Origin: Sophora flavescens | Taxonomy: Eukaryota > Streptophyta > Magnoliopsida > Fabales > Fabaceae | Assembly: GCA_030762895.1 (NCBI GenBank) | Contig: CM061070.1 | Coordinates: forward strand, 36,111,652-36,175,651 | Direction of reading: 5' to 3' | DNA length: 64,000 nt | Part shown: positions 1-10,737 of the stretch, in pieces | How positions within the stretch are numbered: position 1 is the stretch's first letter | Layout of the letters: every line of letters starts with the position of its first letter | Made by a program: the position numbers and the translations under genes | The notes under the pieces: generated by a model | Database searches by the model: none | The model's input: the letters and a program-made list of their open reading frames with translations, nothing else | What the model was told of the DNA's origin: nothing

Positions 1-873
1 CAAATAGTTTTCCTTTCTTAGTACTAACAAAACACACTTTAAATGTTCAAGATATCCATCAAGTGTTTTGCTATATACCAAGATATCATCAAAACAGACA
101 ACCACAAATTTACCAAAGAATTCCCTAAGGACGTGATTCATGAGCCTAATGACTGTGCTTGGTGCATTAGTGAGACCAAAAGACATCACAAGTCATTCAT
201 AAAGTCCATGCTTGGTTTTAAAAGTGGTTTTTCATTCATCCCCTTCTCTTATCCTTATTTGATGATAGCCACTTCTTATGTCAATTTTTGAAAAGATTTG
301 TGACCCATATAGCTCATCCAATAAGTCATCATACCTTGGGATTGGATGTCTATATTTGATGGTTGTGTTATTTATGGATCTACAACCTGTGCACATTCTC
401 CATGTACCATCTTTTTTAGGTACTAAAATAACGAGCATTGCACATGCAGAAAGTGATTCTCTAATCCATTGTTTGTCCAATAATCCTTCAACTTGCCTTT
501 GAATTTCTTTTGTTTCTTGTGGATTGCTTTTATAGACCGGCCTATTAGGAAGAGATGCACTAGGAATTAAGTCCATGTGGTGCTCAATCCCCCTCATATG
601 TGGCAAACCTTTAGGAAGCTCTTTTGGAAAAACATCTTTGAAATCATCCAAAAGAAACTCAAAGGATTTTGGCAAAGAAAGAGATGGTGTAGAATTTTCA
701 CAATCATTTTTGGAGTAAAGTAAATACATTGGTTGTTTGGCCAATAATATTTTCTTTACTTCTTTTTCTTTTAGAAATAAGCATTCATTGCCATCTTTTT
801 CTTTACCTTTTTGTTTTTCAAAAACATTTTTCTCACTTGTGCCATTTGCCTTTTTCATATTCTTTTGTCGCAC
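1..873 (-). pseudogene. Ty3/gypsy reverse transcriptase fragment (runs off the left edge)
   Basis: This is the reverse transcriptase part of a Ty3/gypsy polyprotein read right to left; the window edge cuts it before RNase H and integrase. Seen in the translation: the entry motif VPKKDGTWRMC, then FSKIDIRSGYHQIRI (the first catalytic Asp lies in KID), and near position 75 the catalytic core CFDDILVYSK, a normal plant gypsy variant of YxDD. Upstream, roughly 880-1080, decayed frames still show the protease-RT linker motif QFDRKVIHDG and a Lys/Glu-rich stretch. The frame is broken by in-frame TGA codons at 232-234 and 193-195, each at a place where the family has Trp (EWK and YEWLV). It belongs with the protease and gag fragments to the right. 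A dead copy; the clade within Ty3/gypsy (Reina-like chromovirus is my guess) is uncertain. Confidence 0.85.
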
Positions 874-1114
874 ATTGTTTTATTTATTTATTTATTTTTG
901 TTCTTTTTTACTCTTGGCTTTTCTCTCAAGCTCCCTTTTTTCTCTCATTTTCTTTTGGTCCTCACCAATTTCTTTAGGAGAGAGAGGTACAAGAGTAGTC
1001 TTTTTGTTGTGGTGCATGAAAGTAAATCTATTGGAAAGACCATCATGTATCACTTTCCTATCAAATTGTCATGGCCTCCCTAGCAAAACATGCCTTGCCT
1101 CCTTTGGCACCACA

Positions 1115-1360
1115 TCACACAACAATGGAAAAACTCAACAATACTTGTTGGTTCACCAAAATTTCACCCTTCTCACTTAATTGCAACTTGTATGGCCTAT
1201 GGCGAGGATTGGTTTTGAGACCAAGTTTGGTCACCAATCTTTGGCTAGCTACATTGGTGCAACTTCCTCCATCAATGATTAAGACACACAACTTGCCATG
1301 CACCATGCACCTAGTGTGGAAAATATTTTCTCTTTGGCTCTCATCCTCCTCTTTCACCAT
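1115..1360 (-). pseudogene. Ty3/gypsy retropepsin (protease) fragment
   Basis: An 81-codon open stretch reads as the aspartic protease of the same gypsy polyprotein. The active-site region is LCVLIIDGGSCTNVAS, where DGG stands for the usual DSG/DTG; this D-G-G-S-C form is common in this plant family. It is followed by the conserved RPYKLQ segment and a LVNQQVLLSF strand. The enzyme would cleave the Gag-Pol precursor inside the virus-like particle. It lies between the zinc-knuckle gag (1455-2518) and the RT (1-873) in the expected gag-PR-RT order. The open frame stops right after the FSI strand, and the rest of the protease (the LLGRPW region) is found only in broken frames, so it is not functional. 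Confidence 0.75.
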
Positions 1361-1454
1361 GACTCATAAGAGTCTTCTCACCATTAAAAGGTCTCCTTAA
1401 AGTGGGATGATTTCATCTTCACCACTCTCATTAGAAAACTCACTTGAAGAGGCA

Positions 1455-2518
1455 CTAGTGACCTTTGTCATCATTACTTCTAGAGATCATTGTTCTCGTG
1501 TTAGGATATTGAGATGTTATATGTCCTTTTTCCAAACATTTGAAGCATTTAATATCTCTATATCTATTTGAAGAAGGGGTAGAAGTAGAAGGTTTAGGGT
1601 TAGAAAGTGTGGCCTTAGATCCATTTTTACCATAAACCTCTAGTTGCTTGGAATAGTCACCCTCCTTCTTGAAATCATCCTTCCAAGTTGAGTTGTTGTT
1701 GTTGAAGAAAGGCCTCTTGAAAGACTTCTTCATCTTCAATTGTGCTTCAAACCTTGATTGCATGATGCATCAAGTCTTCCAATTCCACATAGTTGTAAAG
1801 TTCTACTACATCATGGATTTCTTGGTTGAGGCCTCCTAAGAACCTAGACATAGTTGCCTCTCTATCTTCTTCTATGTTTTCTCTAATATCAATATGACCT
1901 CCAACTCTTTGAAGTACTCCTCTACACTCATGCTTCCTTGCCTCAACCTTTGAAGCCTATGGTGTAGATCTCTAATATAGTTTGAAGGCACATATATCTT
2001 CCTCATAACCTTCTTCATTTCTCTCCAAGTACTAATTGACTCCTCATCATACCTTCTTCTTTCATTGCATAGTTGATCCCATCAAATCAAAGCATAATCA
2101 TGGAATTCCAAACTTGCTACCTTCACTTTCTTCTCACACTATAATTGTAGCAAGAGAAGATGTGCTCCAATTTAGTCTCTCATTCTAAGTATGCATCCGG
2201 ATCACTCTTCCCATGGAAGCTAGGGATCTTCACTTTCACATTTTGTAACTTATCATCCTTCTCATTTCTCCTTCCTCTATGTTCATGTCTTGGCCTCCAT
2301 CTATCAAACCTTCTAAGCCTATCTTCATTGTTGTCTTCCGAAGTGGAGTCTCTATGTGAGTTCTCATGCCTTGATCATTATCTATTCTCAAGCACTTCAA
2401 GTCTTTCAAAGAGCCTTTCAATGTTCCTTGTGACTCTATCAAGCTTTCTATTGATGCCTCTTGTCCTTGGTGATGATGGTGGAGATTCTTCATAGTCATG
2501 CTCATGTTGTGAACCCAT
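1455..2518 (-). pseudogene. Ty3/gypsy gag with altered zinc knuckle
   Basis: Capsid/nucleocapsid gene of the minus-strand gypsy element. The likely start is the ATG at 2518-2516 (MGSQHEHDYEESPP), followed by an Arg-rich linker, then the retrotransposon gag core (KVKIPSFHGKSDPDAYLE...), WWDQL and STWREMKKVMR segments around 1900-2230. The C-terminal end (1455-1763) holds one CCHC-type zinc knuckle, CFKCLEKGHITSQY. Its last Cys is replaced by Tyr, a change that would need only one G-to-A step. An in-frame TGA at 2180-2182 sits where the family has Trp (YLEWE), and further stops and frameshifts occur around 1763-1830 and 2120. Gag would coat the RNA and form particles; this copy cannot. Order and orientation match the protease and RT fragments to its left. 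Confidence 0.8.
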
Positions 2519-4451
2519 ATTGCAATTACAAATTGACAATTACAATACAAATTACAACAAACAGAAAATTACACCAATAAAATGAAGATTACACCAATAA
2601 GAGAAAATTACACCACCAAAATCAAGAGAATTACTGACAAACCAACAAGGAATCAAAGACACTTAAAGATTAAATGAAAGAACAAGAATTACAAGTAAAG
2701 ATGAAAAGTACAAGGACCTCACCACTCACTCACTATTTACTCAAAGATGTGTCACTTGTGTTTGTCACTCATGTAGACTTTTACAAGATGATTTCACTCT
2801 TGTCTCTTGACACTCAAGAGTTTCCTCTTCAAGGGATCTACAAAATGAAACAAGATTCGTAACTATTAGTCTCCAATATAAAAGTGAACAAATCAACCAA
2901 TGGCAATCAGTTCAAAAGAGATCAAGAATTGGAAAACAGCTAAGACAAAACCAATGAAGTTTAAGAGACAAACAAGAAAAGGTTCAAGAAGAAAAGCACA
3001 CTCAAATAAGATATGAAGAAGACAAGTAGGAAGTGAATCAACAATGTTCAATTCAAGTTTAATCAAAGTGATTTGTGAACAAATAATGATCAAAGTGGAT
3101 TGTGCTACATTAATATATGAAGGATCTATACAATACAAGCATGTGAAATAGTGACAATCTTTTACTTTTACTGGAATTTTCTAGAATTTGCACTTCTGCC
3201 CCCCTAAACTTTTGTATATTTGCGGTTTTGACCAATTTTTCTTTTTACACCAATATATTTTTTCTAAAATTGCAGTCACTTGATTTTTACCAATTCACAA
3301 TTTCACAGCAATTACAATTAATTTTCTAATTTACAATTGTATCCTTCAATCATGAACAAAATTGATTAATATTGGTGTAATAGTTGGAAATATGAACAAA
3401 TCAAGTAGTGTAATATAATTTCCAAGTAAAGAAGCACAAATCAAGAAATTAGAGACCTAGATCTTTCATTCAAGTGGTTGATAAACACATCAATTCCACA
3501 AGTTGAATTTCATCAAGATCTATTAGGTTCTAATAATTTGAGATCATTAAAGCATTTTTGATTAAAAACTTGAATTAATCTTACTTTTGTGAATTGAATT
3601 TGAATTTGAATTTTGAATTTGATCAAATTCACAGAGTAAGGAAAGTTGATCTATGCTTGAATTTTCAAGATGCAACAAAAATCACATGTGATCAAGGATC
3701 ACATGCAAAATGTGGCACCTAAATTGAGATGTGAAAAAGTGGAGGGAAAACAAATTTCAAAAAAATTCAAGCAAGATCAATTCAAACACATTTCAAATTC
3801 TAGATCTATGATCATATTTGGATTCAAATTTACTTTCATCACACAAATTTCAATGACTAATGGAGCCTAATTCAAATGAATTTCATCATGATAATGGCTC
3901 CAAATCAAAGATCATCATAGAATTTGAAATTTTGATCAAAATTTTTAAACAATTGAAGATCAAAGATAATGATACCACATGATGTGATATAACATTGATC
4001 ACTAAATTGATAGGATCTTTCTTTGATCAAATTATTTAAGAATTCAAGATCATCAACAATTCAAGAATACAATTGAATGAACCTTGAACCTCAAGTGAGA
4101 GTCAAGAGAAAACAAAAGAGTAGAAGAGAAGATAATTGATATACGACTTGAATTTAAAGAACAAGAAAAGTAAATCTAAGCTATGAAATATAAATTGCAA
4201 GAATTAAAGAACAAGAAACTAGAAAATGGAAGAGGTGGAAAGGGAAGGGAATGACGCCACATTCAAAATTGTGAATGCAAGATTTGAATAATATAAACCA
4301 AGGATGATTCACCACTTGAATAAGGATATTCAAGATAAGAATCTATGGTTCAATTCATGAACCTCTAGGAGGAGAAATCTCTCAACTCACTCTAGCTTTC
4401 AAGTATGAGAAACTTTGCAAATGAATTCGATCTATCAAAATGACTTACAAG

Positions 4452-4469
4452 CCACCTATTTATAGGTGG
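4452..4469 (-). promoter_or_regulatory. TATA box inside a perfect inverted repeat
   Basis: The 18-mer CCACCTATTTATAGGTGG consists of 8-nt arms (CCACCTAT / ATAGGTGG) around a 2-nt centre. On the minus strand it reads CCTATAAATAGG, a good plant TATA box. It is followed downstream (leftwards) by the leader of the gypsy element. Confidence 0.6.
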
Positions 4470-4518
4470 AGTTGTAACTTGCGATTCCCTCTATGTGACC
4501 GTGTACAATCATAGTGAA

Positions 4519-4592
4519 TTGGGCCAATTGGCCCAATGTGTAATCCTAGTTTACATGTTGGGCTAATTGGTCCAATAAGCCCAATTATCCTA
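4519..4592 (-). promoter_or_regulatory. Cluster of TGGGCY (site II) motifs with an 18-bp palindrome
   Basis: The perfect palindrome TTGGGCCAATTGGCCCAA lies at 4519-4536, 50-60 bp upstream (minus sense) of the TATA box. Further GGGCT/AGCCC words follow up to 4592. TGGGCC/TGGGCT are the known plant site II elements bound by TCP factors; their role here is inferred from position only. Confidence 0.45.
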
Positions 4593-4696
4593 AGCCCAAT
4601 AGCCTAAACTATTCCTAAGTGCTTTTTGAATAAGCACTTTTATTACAAAAATTCTACTCTATACATAGGTCCTAATCCTATTACAAAGGTTCCTAA

Positions 4697-4900
4697 CTAG
4701 GTGGCAATAACTCTACATAAGAGGTTGAAAGTGTCTCCCTCTTCATATAGTTGCCTATGAGTCAAATGGTTGACTACCACCTTCTTTAGTATATCTTGGA
4801 CTCTTCTTAGCTTTGACCTTGTCACGGGTCCTTGGATGTCTTCTATGCTTGGTCCTTGGCTTTGAGAATCCATGATCACATCAGCTCTGATAAACTTCAA
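4697..4900 (-). pseudogene. Short retroelement ORF next to a PBS-like site
   Basis: A 67-codon frame includes MDSQSQGPSIEDIQ and GPVTRSKLRRVQ. The GP(I/V/M)TRS-K/R pattern is typical of terminal segments of plant gypsy polyproteins. Immediately upstream (minus sense, around 4874-4882) is TATCAGAGC, matching nine bases of the initiator-Met primer-binding site. Two readings are possible. Either it is the start of a gag preceded by a PBS, or it is the C-terminal tail of a pol whose 3' LTR is the 2519-4690 block. I cannot decide between them; no LTR border is visible to the right. Confidence 0.3.
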
Positions 4901-5640
4901 TCAACAATTAGCATTACTTTACCAACTCATGTTACGTATTACCAACTATTATGAGAAAAATCTTCTAGTAATGAAAGATTCATGTAGAGGAAAGGTTCAC
5001 TTACAGAAACTAATGTAGCATTAAGTGATCAAATTTTTTCACTTATGTGATTAAATTTTGTTGCCACAAAAGGGAGAAAACTTCACCATCTCGTCGTCTT
5101 GCCACCTTGCCCTCTACCATAGATAAGGATGTGGTTGGGTGGGTTTGGGTGTGGGTTGGGAGGAGATGATAAGGGTGAAGAATGGAAAAGAAAGGGAAGA
5201 AGGGGAATGGGGTGGGGAGGAAAAATTAGAGGAGAGATGGGACTGTATTTCGGGGAACAAATTAAAAATGCCGGAGAAGGGAGGTGGTAATATCCGATTA
5301 TGAGGTGGGAATATCAAGAATCCTCAATTATTTATAACTGAAGAGATCCAAGCCCAAAAAGCTTGTAAGTTGTAACCCTTGTTCCCAAATCCAATTTCTT
5401 CATAAAAAAAATGTTAGAAATCCTAGCTAGTGGCAGAATTTCCTTTACCTTTTCTTCCTGCATTTGCATCTCACCCACAGAGGAGCTCTGAATTTATAAC
5501 TTAACAGTTGCACTTGTGTACACCATGGTCGCAGCTCGATGGACGAGTGGAACTCAATGACGGAGAGGGACATGAGGGAGGTTTACAAGACATGACGGTG
5601 GTGGTTCGTGAGATGCAGTGAGCTTAACGATTTGTGCGTT
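4901..5640. other. Unassigned non-coding stretch
   Basis: Nothing recognisable. Purine-rich blocks (GGGAGGAGATGATAAGGG-like) near 5130-5230 create spurious open frames. No repeat borders or gene signals were found. Confidence 0.4.
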
Positions 5641-5689
5641 GGTTCACACGACTACAAGTATCCCGCACGGTGGTTCGTACGACTAGAAG

Positions 5690-5880
5690 GAGCTAACACA
5701 ATAACTAGTTGGTTTTCCATTACCGGGTCCGATTCACCGGTTCTAACCTGATTCAAGCGGTTTTTCCAGTTGAATCTCGGTTTTCTAAGACCACCAGTTT
5801 TTATGACCAAATCGAACCGTAGACACGTTCCAGATTGAACCAGGCGATTCGGTTCGATTTTTAAAACATTGGCCACCAGT
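5690..5880. repeat. CCGGTT/GGTTCG-rich dispersed repeat fragment
   Basis: Dense in ACCGGTTC, TCGGTTTTC and CGATTCGGTTCG words and ending in TTTTTAAAACATTGG at about 5873. That terminal word resembles the ends of non-autonomous hAT-type repeats known from many dicots. The open frame over it on the minus strand is a by-product. No second terminus or target duplication was found. Confidence 0.3.
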
Positions 5881-6015
5881 AACAACCCCTTCCATGCTAG
5901 CAAGATGAAGGGTTTAGATTATTCCAGTTTTAAGGTGTATGATAGTACGACTTTTAAGTAGGTGCATAGTAGATGCCACTAAAGAGATATCGTTTGCTTC
6001 AAAATTAGCTATAAT

Positions 6016-7619
6016 TGTTGTTTTGGCTTCAACGACTCAAGAGTGGCGGTGAATTGAGTTTTCAAAGAAAATATTTCCGTTTTAAAACTTTTTCACAAAG
6101 CTTTACATATCAGAGTTGCGGATTTGTGTTCTCAAGATCTTTTATAAAATCGATGAAGGGTTTTTACAAAATCTTGAATAGAAGGTGATAAGGATAAGAA
6201 AGATTAATAACGAATAGGTTCAGGTTCAATAACTCAGTAATAACAAAATACAGTTTATACAGATCAAGAACAGAAATTATATTTGAACTTTAAACATCAA
6301 AATCACAGGTTCTTGATCATAAACAGAAATTAAAGAGTCTGAGTTTAGAGATACTACACAACCAGATTTATCCTGGTTCAGTCACCACCACTATGACCTA
6401 CATCCAGTCCCCACTCCACCGATGGGATTTCACACACTAACACACAAGCTTTGCCAGGTAGCTTGAAAAACCTTTACACCACAGAGCACTCCTTCACCTC
6501 GAGATACCACACTCTTATGAAGAGCCTCAATGTTCTTCCTTAGGGATACCTCACCCTAATCACTCAGAGAGACTCCCTCTCTCTTTACAATCGAAAAGTA
6601 AAAACAAAATTTGATTCCTAACTCTCAATAGTCGGATAAAACAAATTGAAGCACTTATGAGTATTGAAACACTCTTTTCACAGTAAGCTCAATGAAGATG
6701 ATGAATGATATGTGTATCGTTATAATTCTTTTGTTTTTATTCGTTATGATTCTTCTTAAAGTGTTCCTTTGATCCCTCTTTATATAGAAAACAAGTTATA
6801 GTCCTTGGGATCAATTAAAACAGATTTGGATCTGATTTAACAGAATTTGTTTTCTTGATTCTCGTTCTTGAGATAAGGTTATGACATTTCTTATAGAATT
6901 CGCGTCCAACAAATAATGAATCCATTTGGAAAAATAGTCGCGTCCAATTTCTACGTCAGCAGACGGGGGTACTAACACAAAGTAATTGGACGTGCTCCAA
7001 CTAGTAGACGAGTGCTTGTATTACTTTAGTAGACGAGCGCTTGTATCACTTTAGTGGACGAGCACTTCTATCACTTTAGTAGACGTGCGCTTGTGTCATT
7101 TTAGTAGACGCGAGCTTCTGCCATTTTAGTAGACGTGAGCTTCTGCCACTTTCTTGGACGCCGACTTTTACCACTGTTGGAGGAGCGCTTCTATTATTCC
7201 CAGTGTTGAACGAGCGCTTATATTATTCCAGCGTTGGACGAGCGCTTCTATTATTATTTCCAAAAATCATTTTCATTAACGAAAACTTATTCCTTTTAAT
7301 GCAGGTTATGAAAAATGATTTTCTTCACGCATCTTTCTTAATTGAGCTATTTGTGAATAAGAGATTTCATCTCTTACAAATCATCTAGCTAAGACTTAAT
7401 ACTAATTTCTTCGTTTAAGCTCTTGTCTTGATGATTCCTTGATCTCCGTCCTTGCTCTTTGATTCCTCCAAGTTTTTCCTTAAATATTCTCCTTTGATTG
7501 CTCACTGAACTTGTTGAATATTGCTTGATACCTGTCTTTACAATTTGACACTAAACACTTGCATACACATTAAGTTGTATTTGTCATATATCAAAATCTT
7601 TAAGTCATTGAATCTAACA
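6016..7619 (-). mobile_element. Solo LTR, copia (SIRE/Maximus-like), TSD ATAAT
   Basis: A 1604-bp LTR beginning TGTTG and ending CTAACA. It is flanked by the perfect 5-bp duplication ATAAT (6011-6015 and 7620-7624), with no internal region next to it. Orientation is minus, from the TATA box at 6778-6786 and from similarity to the full copia element at 46475-60505. Shared blocks are the TTTATCCTGGTTCA segment near 6368, GAATTGNGTTT near the left end, and tandem GACGAGCGCTTCTAT-type words at 7010-7255 upstream of the TATA. It arose by LTR-LTR recombination (established mechanism for solo LTRs). Confidence 0.8.
6778..6786 (-). promoter_or_regulatory. LTR TATA box (TATATAAAG)
   Basis: On the minus strand TATATAAAG lies about 830 bp into the solo LTR, downstream of the GACGAGCG repeats. 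It fits a U3/R boundary. Confidence 0.5.
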
Positions 7620-7629
7620 ATAATTTTGT

Positions 7630-7995
7630 GTAAACCATAGTTTTGGTCTTAGAAAATGTGAAATTAAAAAAAATCCCTGAAATTATACATTTTCAAACAT
7701 TTTAGTTTAGACATTATCATCTTTTCAAACTAGTCCCTAAAATTAAATACTTATAATCAAATTGGTTCTTACAGATTACATTTTTGAGGACTAAGTTAAT
7801 ATTCAAAATTAATCTTTAAGAACTAAATTGATTTTAAGTCTTGAACTTTAAGGACTAATTTAAAATATTTGACAATATTGGATAACGTCTCGACAATTTA
7901 CAACTTGAGGGACTTTTTTTTTTATTAAAAGTTCTCTCATTCTAGAGACTAAGCTAATAACATCTCACACTTTTAGGGACTAAATAATGGTTTAC
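7630..7995. repeat. MITE-like element with imperfect terminal inverted repeats
   Basis: The ends GTAAACCAT (7630) and ATGGTTTAC (7995) are exact inverted copies, and the similarity continues imperfectly for ~25 more bases (GTCTTAGAAAATGTG against GTCCCTAAAAGTGTG). The 366-bp interior is AT-rich with several TAGGGACTAA/TTAGTCCCT words. No target duplication was found, and the left end lies only 6 bp beyond the TSD of the neighbouring solo LTR. Confidence 0.35.
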
Positions 7996-9069
7996 TCTTG
8001 GAATTTCTCATACAATGGGACTGTATTGTAGAATCACCTAATCTTAGCGTATGTTTTACACATAAACATCTCTTACACGGGAGGATTGAGGATCATGAAT
8101 ATAAGGCTTTAGAACATGTCAATATCTTGGAAAGGAAAAAAAGTAATTTGTTAATTGATATTAAAAAAATTGTTTCAATTTAGAAGCTAAATGCATGGAA
8201 AAATTATATCAGGAATAATTCATAAACTATAAGACTAATAAGGAGATATTTTATTCACTTCCCACATCATGTGTAAAACAATGACATTGTTGATAACATC
8301 TTTAATCTTCTATTTCTATTACTATCTAGTGCTTAATTCCATCTTATAGCTTGTTACTTCAGGTTGTGCGCCTTTTGGAGGGAGAAAATGACCACTTCCG
8401 CTCAATTGGAGAACAATTCTTACCATAATATATATTGTGAAGAAAAGTTTGAGTTTGCTTCTACTTATTATGTAGGTAAATGATTATTACTTGTCGTGTA
8501 ATTTTATGTTTGTCCTTTCTAGTATCTCTGTTTCGATTAATTCTCCTGTTTTTGGGCTATGTGGAGATTATAGGAAACATGTTAGTTTGCATATATCAAC
8601 GCCTGAAATGGTTATATTACACATCTTTATTATATGTTGTAATACTGTTGTATCCTAGAAAGTGTTTTTCTTTAAATAGTTTATAAATATGGAGTGTAAG
8701 TGGTACTATCAGTTTCTAGAGTAAAATTCTCGTTGCCCATAATTGACATATGACCAACTCTATTCTAACTTTATTCTGTTATATGAAGAGGAGGATCCAG
8801 TTTCTTTTATAATGAATTCGACCCATATTATTGTTGGCATGACACATTTGAAATAAGAGGTTAATTTTAATATAATATCAGTGTAAAATATAAATCATTT
8901 TATGTATGACTTTTCATATTGCTTAAAAAAGGGCTTATAATTAATATGATAAGAGTCAAAATGAATAAGTTGTAGCTTGAAGTAAAGATTTTTAGTTAAA
9001 AGGTTTACTTTGTTTTTTAGTTGAATAAGTCCTCGTCTTTAGGAATATAAGTAGTTTTTTTTAGACACG
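7996..9069. other. Unassigned AT-rich stretch with one possible exon remnant
   Basis: Mostly featureless. At 8364-8425 an acceptor-like TTACTTCAG is followed by a short frame reading VVRLLEGENDHFRSIGE. This has the flavour of a receptor-kinase C-terminal exon, but it ends in a stop after ~20 codons and has no upstream exons. Other open frames (7998-8183, 8480-8686) look random. Confidence 0.25.
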
Positions 9070-9074
9070 TAGCT

Positions 9075-10486
9075 TGAAGTTGACATAGGGAAACACAAGA
9101 GGGGGGAGGGGGGAGTTGAACTGTGTTTCTTAACATTTTTCGAACTTCTTTTGAAAATAGTTTTGCACGCATGCAAGAAGTAAATACACGCAAGAAAGAC
9201 TTCTTTAAAAGAGAGTTAACAGAACTCAATATCAAATCCCCACAGTTAATAATAAAAATTACTTAAAGGAGATAAGCGATAAGAGAAATACGAGGATTTA
9301 TCCTGATTCATCCTCTTCCAACCAAGAGCTACGTCTAGTCCCTTCTACTTGAAGGTTTTCTCCACTATAATTCAATAGCTTATAAGTATTCTTTTACACT
9401 TGCCTGTTCAGGCTTACAATTGCTCGAGTATTCAACAACTCTCCATGTACTCAAGTATTCTTTTACAGTCAAACCTCTTCAGGCTCTCTCTAACTTAAGA
9501 GATGAAAAGAGTTTTATCTAAGAACTCACTATGTGTGAGGATATGAAGGTTTAAGATCAGATATGATTACAAAGAATAATTTCACAAGATTTTTTGACAG
9601 AGTTTTTGCACTTTGAAATTTCAGAGCTTCGTTATTTACTTTATTGGGGTCGTCCAGTATTTATAGATGAAATGCAGCTTCTTCTCTTGTTTCTTCAACG
9701 GTCTTCAAGATGTATCTATTTAGAAATAACATTTAATGTTAGGATCCGTTGAGTCTGATAACTTGATATGCATTCTGTGAAAAGATCTCATGGTTATCAG
9801 AAATACTCAAAATGGTACTGTCACTTCTCTATTGTATTCAAAAGTTGCTTTTTTTCTTTCCTTCTTGGTACTGAGTCAACTTTGTAGCAGCTTGTGTCAG
9901 AGTACAAAGGTATTTGTGTAATCGATGGTACTATGTTTATCTTACAAAGGAATAAAGTGTAAACAATTAAAATAACCAAGGTATCGAAAACATTCAAGGC
10001 ATATATATTTAATAAACAATCGTTTCAAATAAAGTTTCTGACTAGACGGGTTCAAAAGCATTACGTCTTTGGACGTGTGATTGTAACTTTGAACATAACA
10101 ACCGAGTAGTCCATTACTAGATCGTCTAGTGTTTTACCGGGTAGACTAGTGTTGATTCATTTATCTTTTACCGGGTAGTCTACTTAGCAGATCGTCTACC
10201 TTTTATTGGGTAGTCCACAAGTCTTTGGACTTGCTATGTATTGGACTAGTTCTTTCAACATATAGACTTAGCGGCTCGTCTAGCGAACTTAGTGTGGACC
10301 AGCGATGCTTTTGGACTTTAATTTTAAAAGCACTCTAGACTAGTAATCTCGTCTAGCTATATAAGAACAGTCCTGCACACTTGAGTAGACGAGTTAGATC
10401 AAAAACATAACTTTGCCATACAAATTTAATCTTTTTGTTAACATCAAAATTTTCAGAGATTAACCATAACCACTTTGGTTCCAACA
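9075..10486 (-). mobile_element. Solo LTR, copia (SIRE/Maximus-like), TSD TAGCT
   Basis: A 1412-bp LTR from TGAAGTTG to TTCCAACA. The perfect duplication TAGCT lies at 9070-9074 and 10487-10491. In minus orientation it starts TGTTGGAACC. It carries the copia-LTR hallmark ATTTATCCTGATTCA near 9296, a TATA box at 9658-9666, and tandem words built on TAGACTAGT / GATCGTCTA at 10100-10350 upstream of that TATA. There is no internal sequence. It is a different subfamily from the 6016-7619 LTR, but the layout is the same. Confidence 0.8.
9658..9666 (-). promoter_or_regulatory. LTR TATA box (TATAAATAC)
   Basis: GTATTTATAG on the plus strand is CTATAAATAC in LTR sense. The same word is used in the LTRs of the full copia element (47121-47130 and 59300-59309). 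Confidence 0.5.
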
Positions 10487-10491
10487 TAGCT

Positions 10492-10737
10492 GAGTGTAGA
10501 GATGGCAAATTGGGCAAACCTATTCCAACCTGCCCCATCTCGCCATCAACCCACCTAAAACAGGGCTGAAATTTGAACCATAATGTCATATAGGTTTTGA
10601 TGTTGGCAAATATAGTTTTAAGGGGAGAACACGAGTCATTCAATATGATATAAGTTTTGATGTTGACAAATAAAGTATCATGGTATTAATTCAATAAAAA
10701 GAATATTCGGCTTAATATGTATTATGTTGATAAATGA
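10492..10737. other. Short spacer with retroelement scraps
   Basis: Contains TTTTGATGTTGRCAAATA twice (about 10595 and 10655), resembling the region just before the 3' LTR of SIRE-type elements, and a GGGCAAACCTATTCCAACC stretch. No gene. Confidence 0.25.

Larger units (their letters stand above)
2519..4690 (-). other. Leader and probable LTR of the gypsy element
   Basis: A 2.2-kb AT-rich stretch with no believable gene lies upstream (in minus orientation) of gag. It carries a strong promoter-like block near its right end (4452-4592, listed separately), so I read at least 2600-4690 as LTR plus transcribed leader. Short open frames at 2893-3138 and 3670-3870 have no coding character. LTR ends, target duplication and a second LTR copy could not be identified, so the boundaries are guesses. 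Confidence 0.4.

Noticed and set aside
729..1180. Long plus-strand hydrophobic frames suggesting a membrane protein
   Set aside because: They are antisense to the Lys/Glu-rich protease-RT linker of the gypsy polyprotein.
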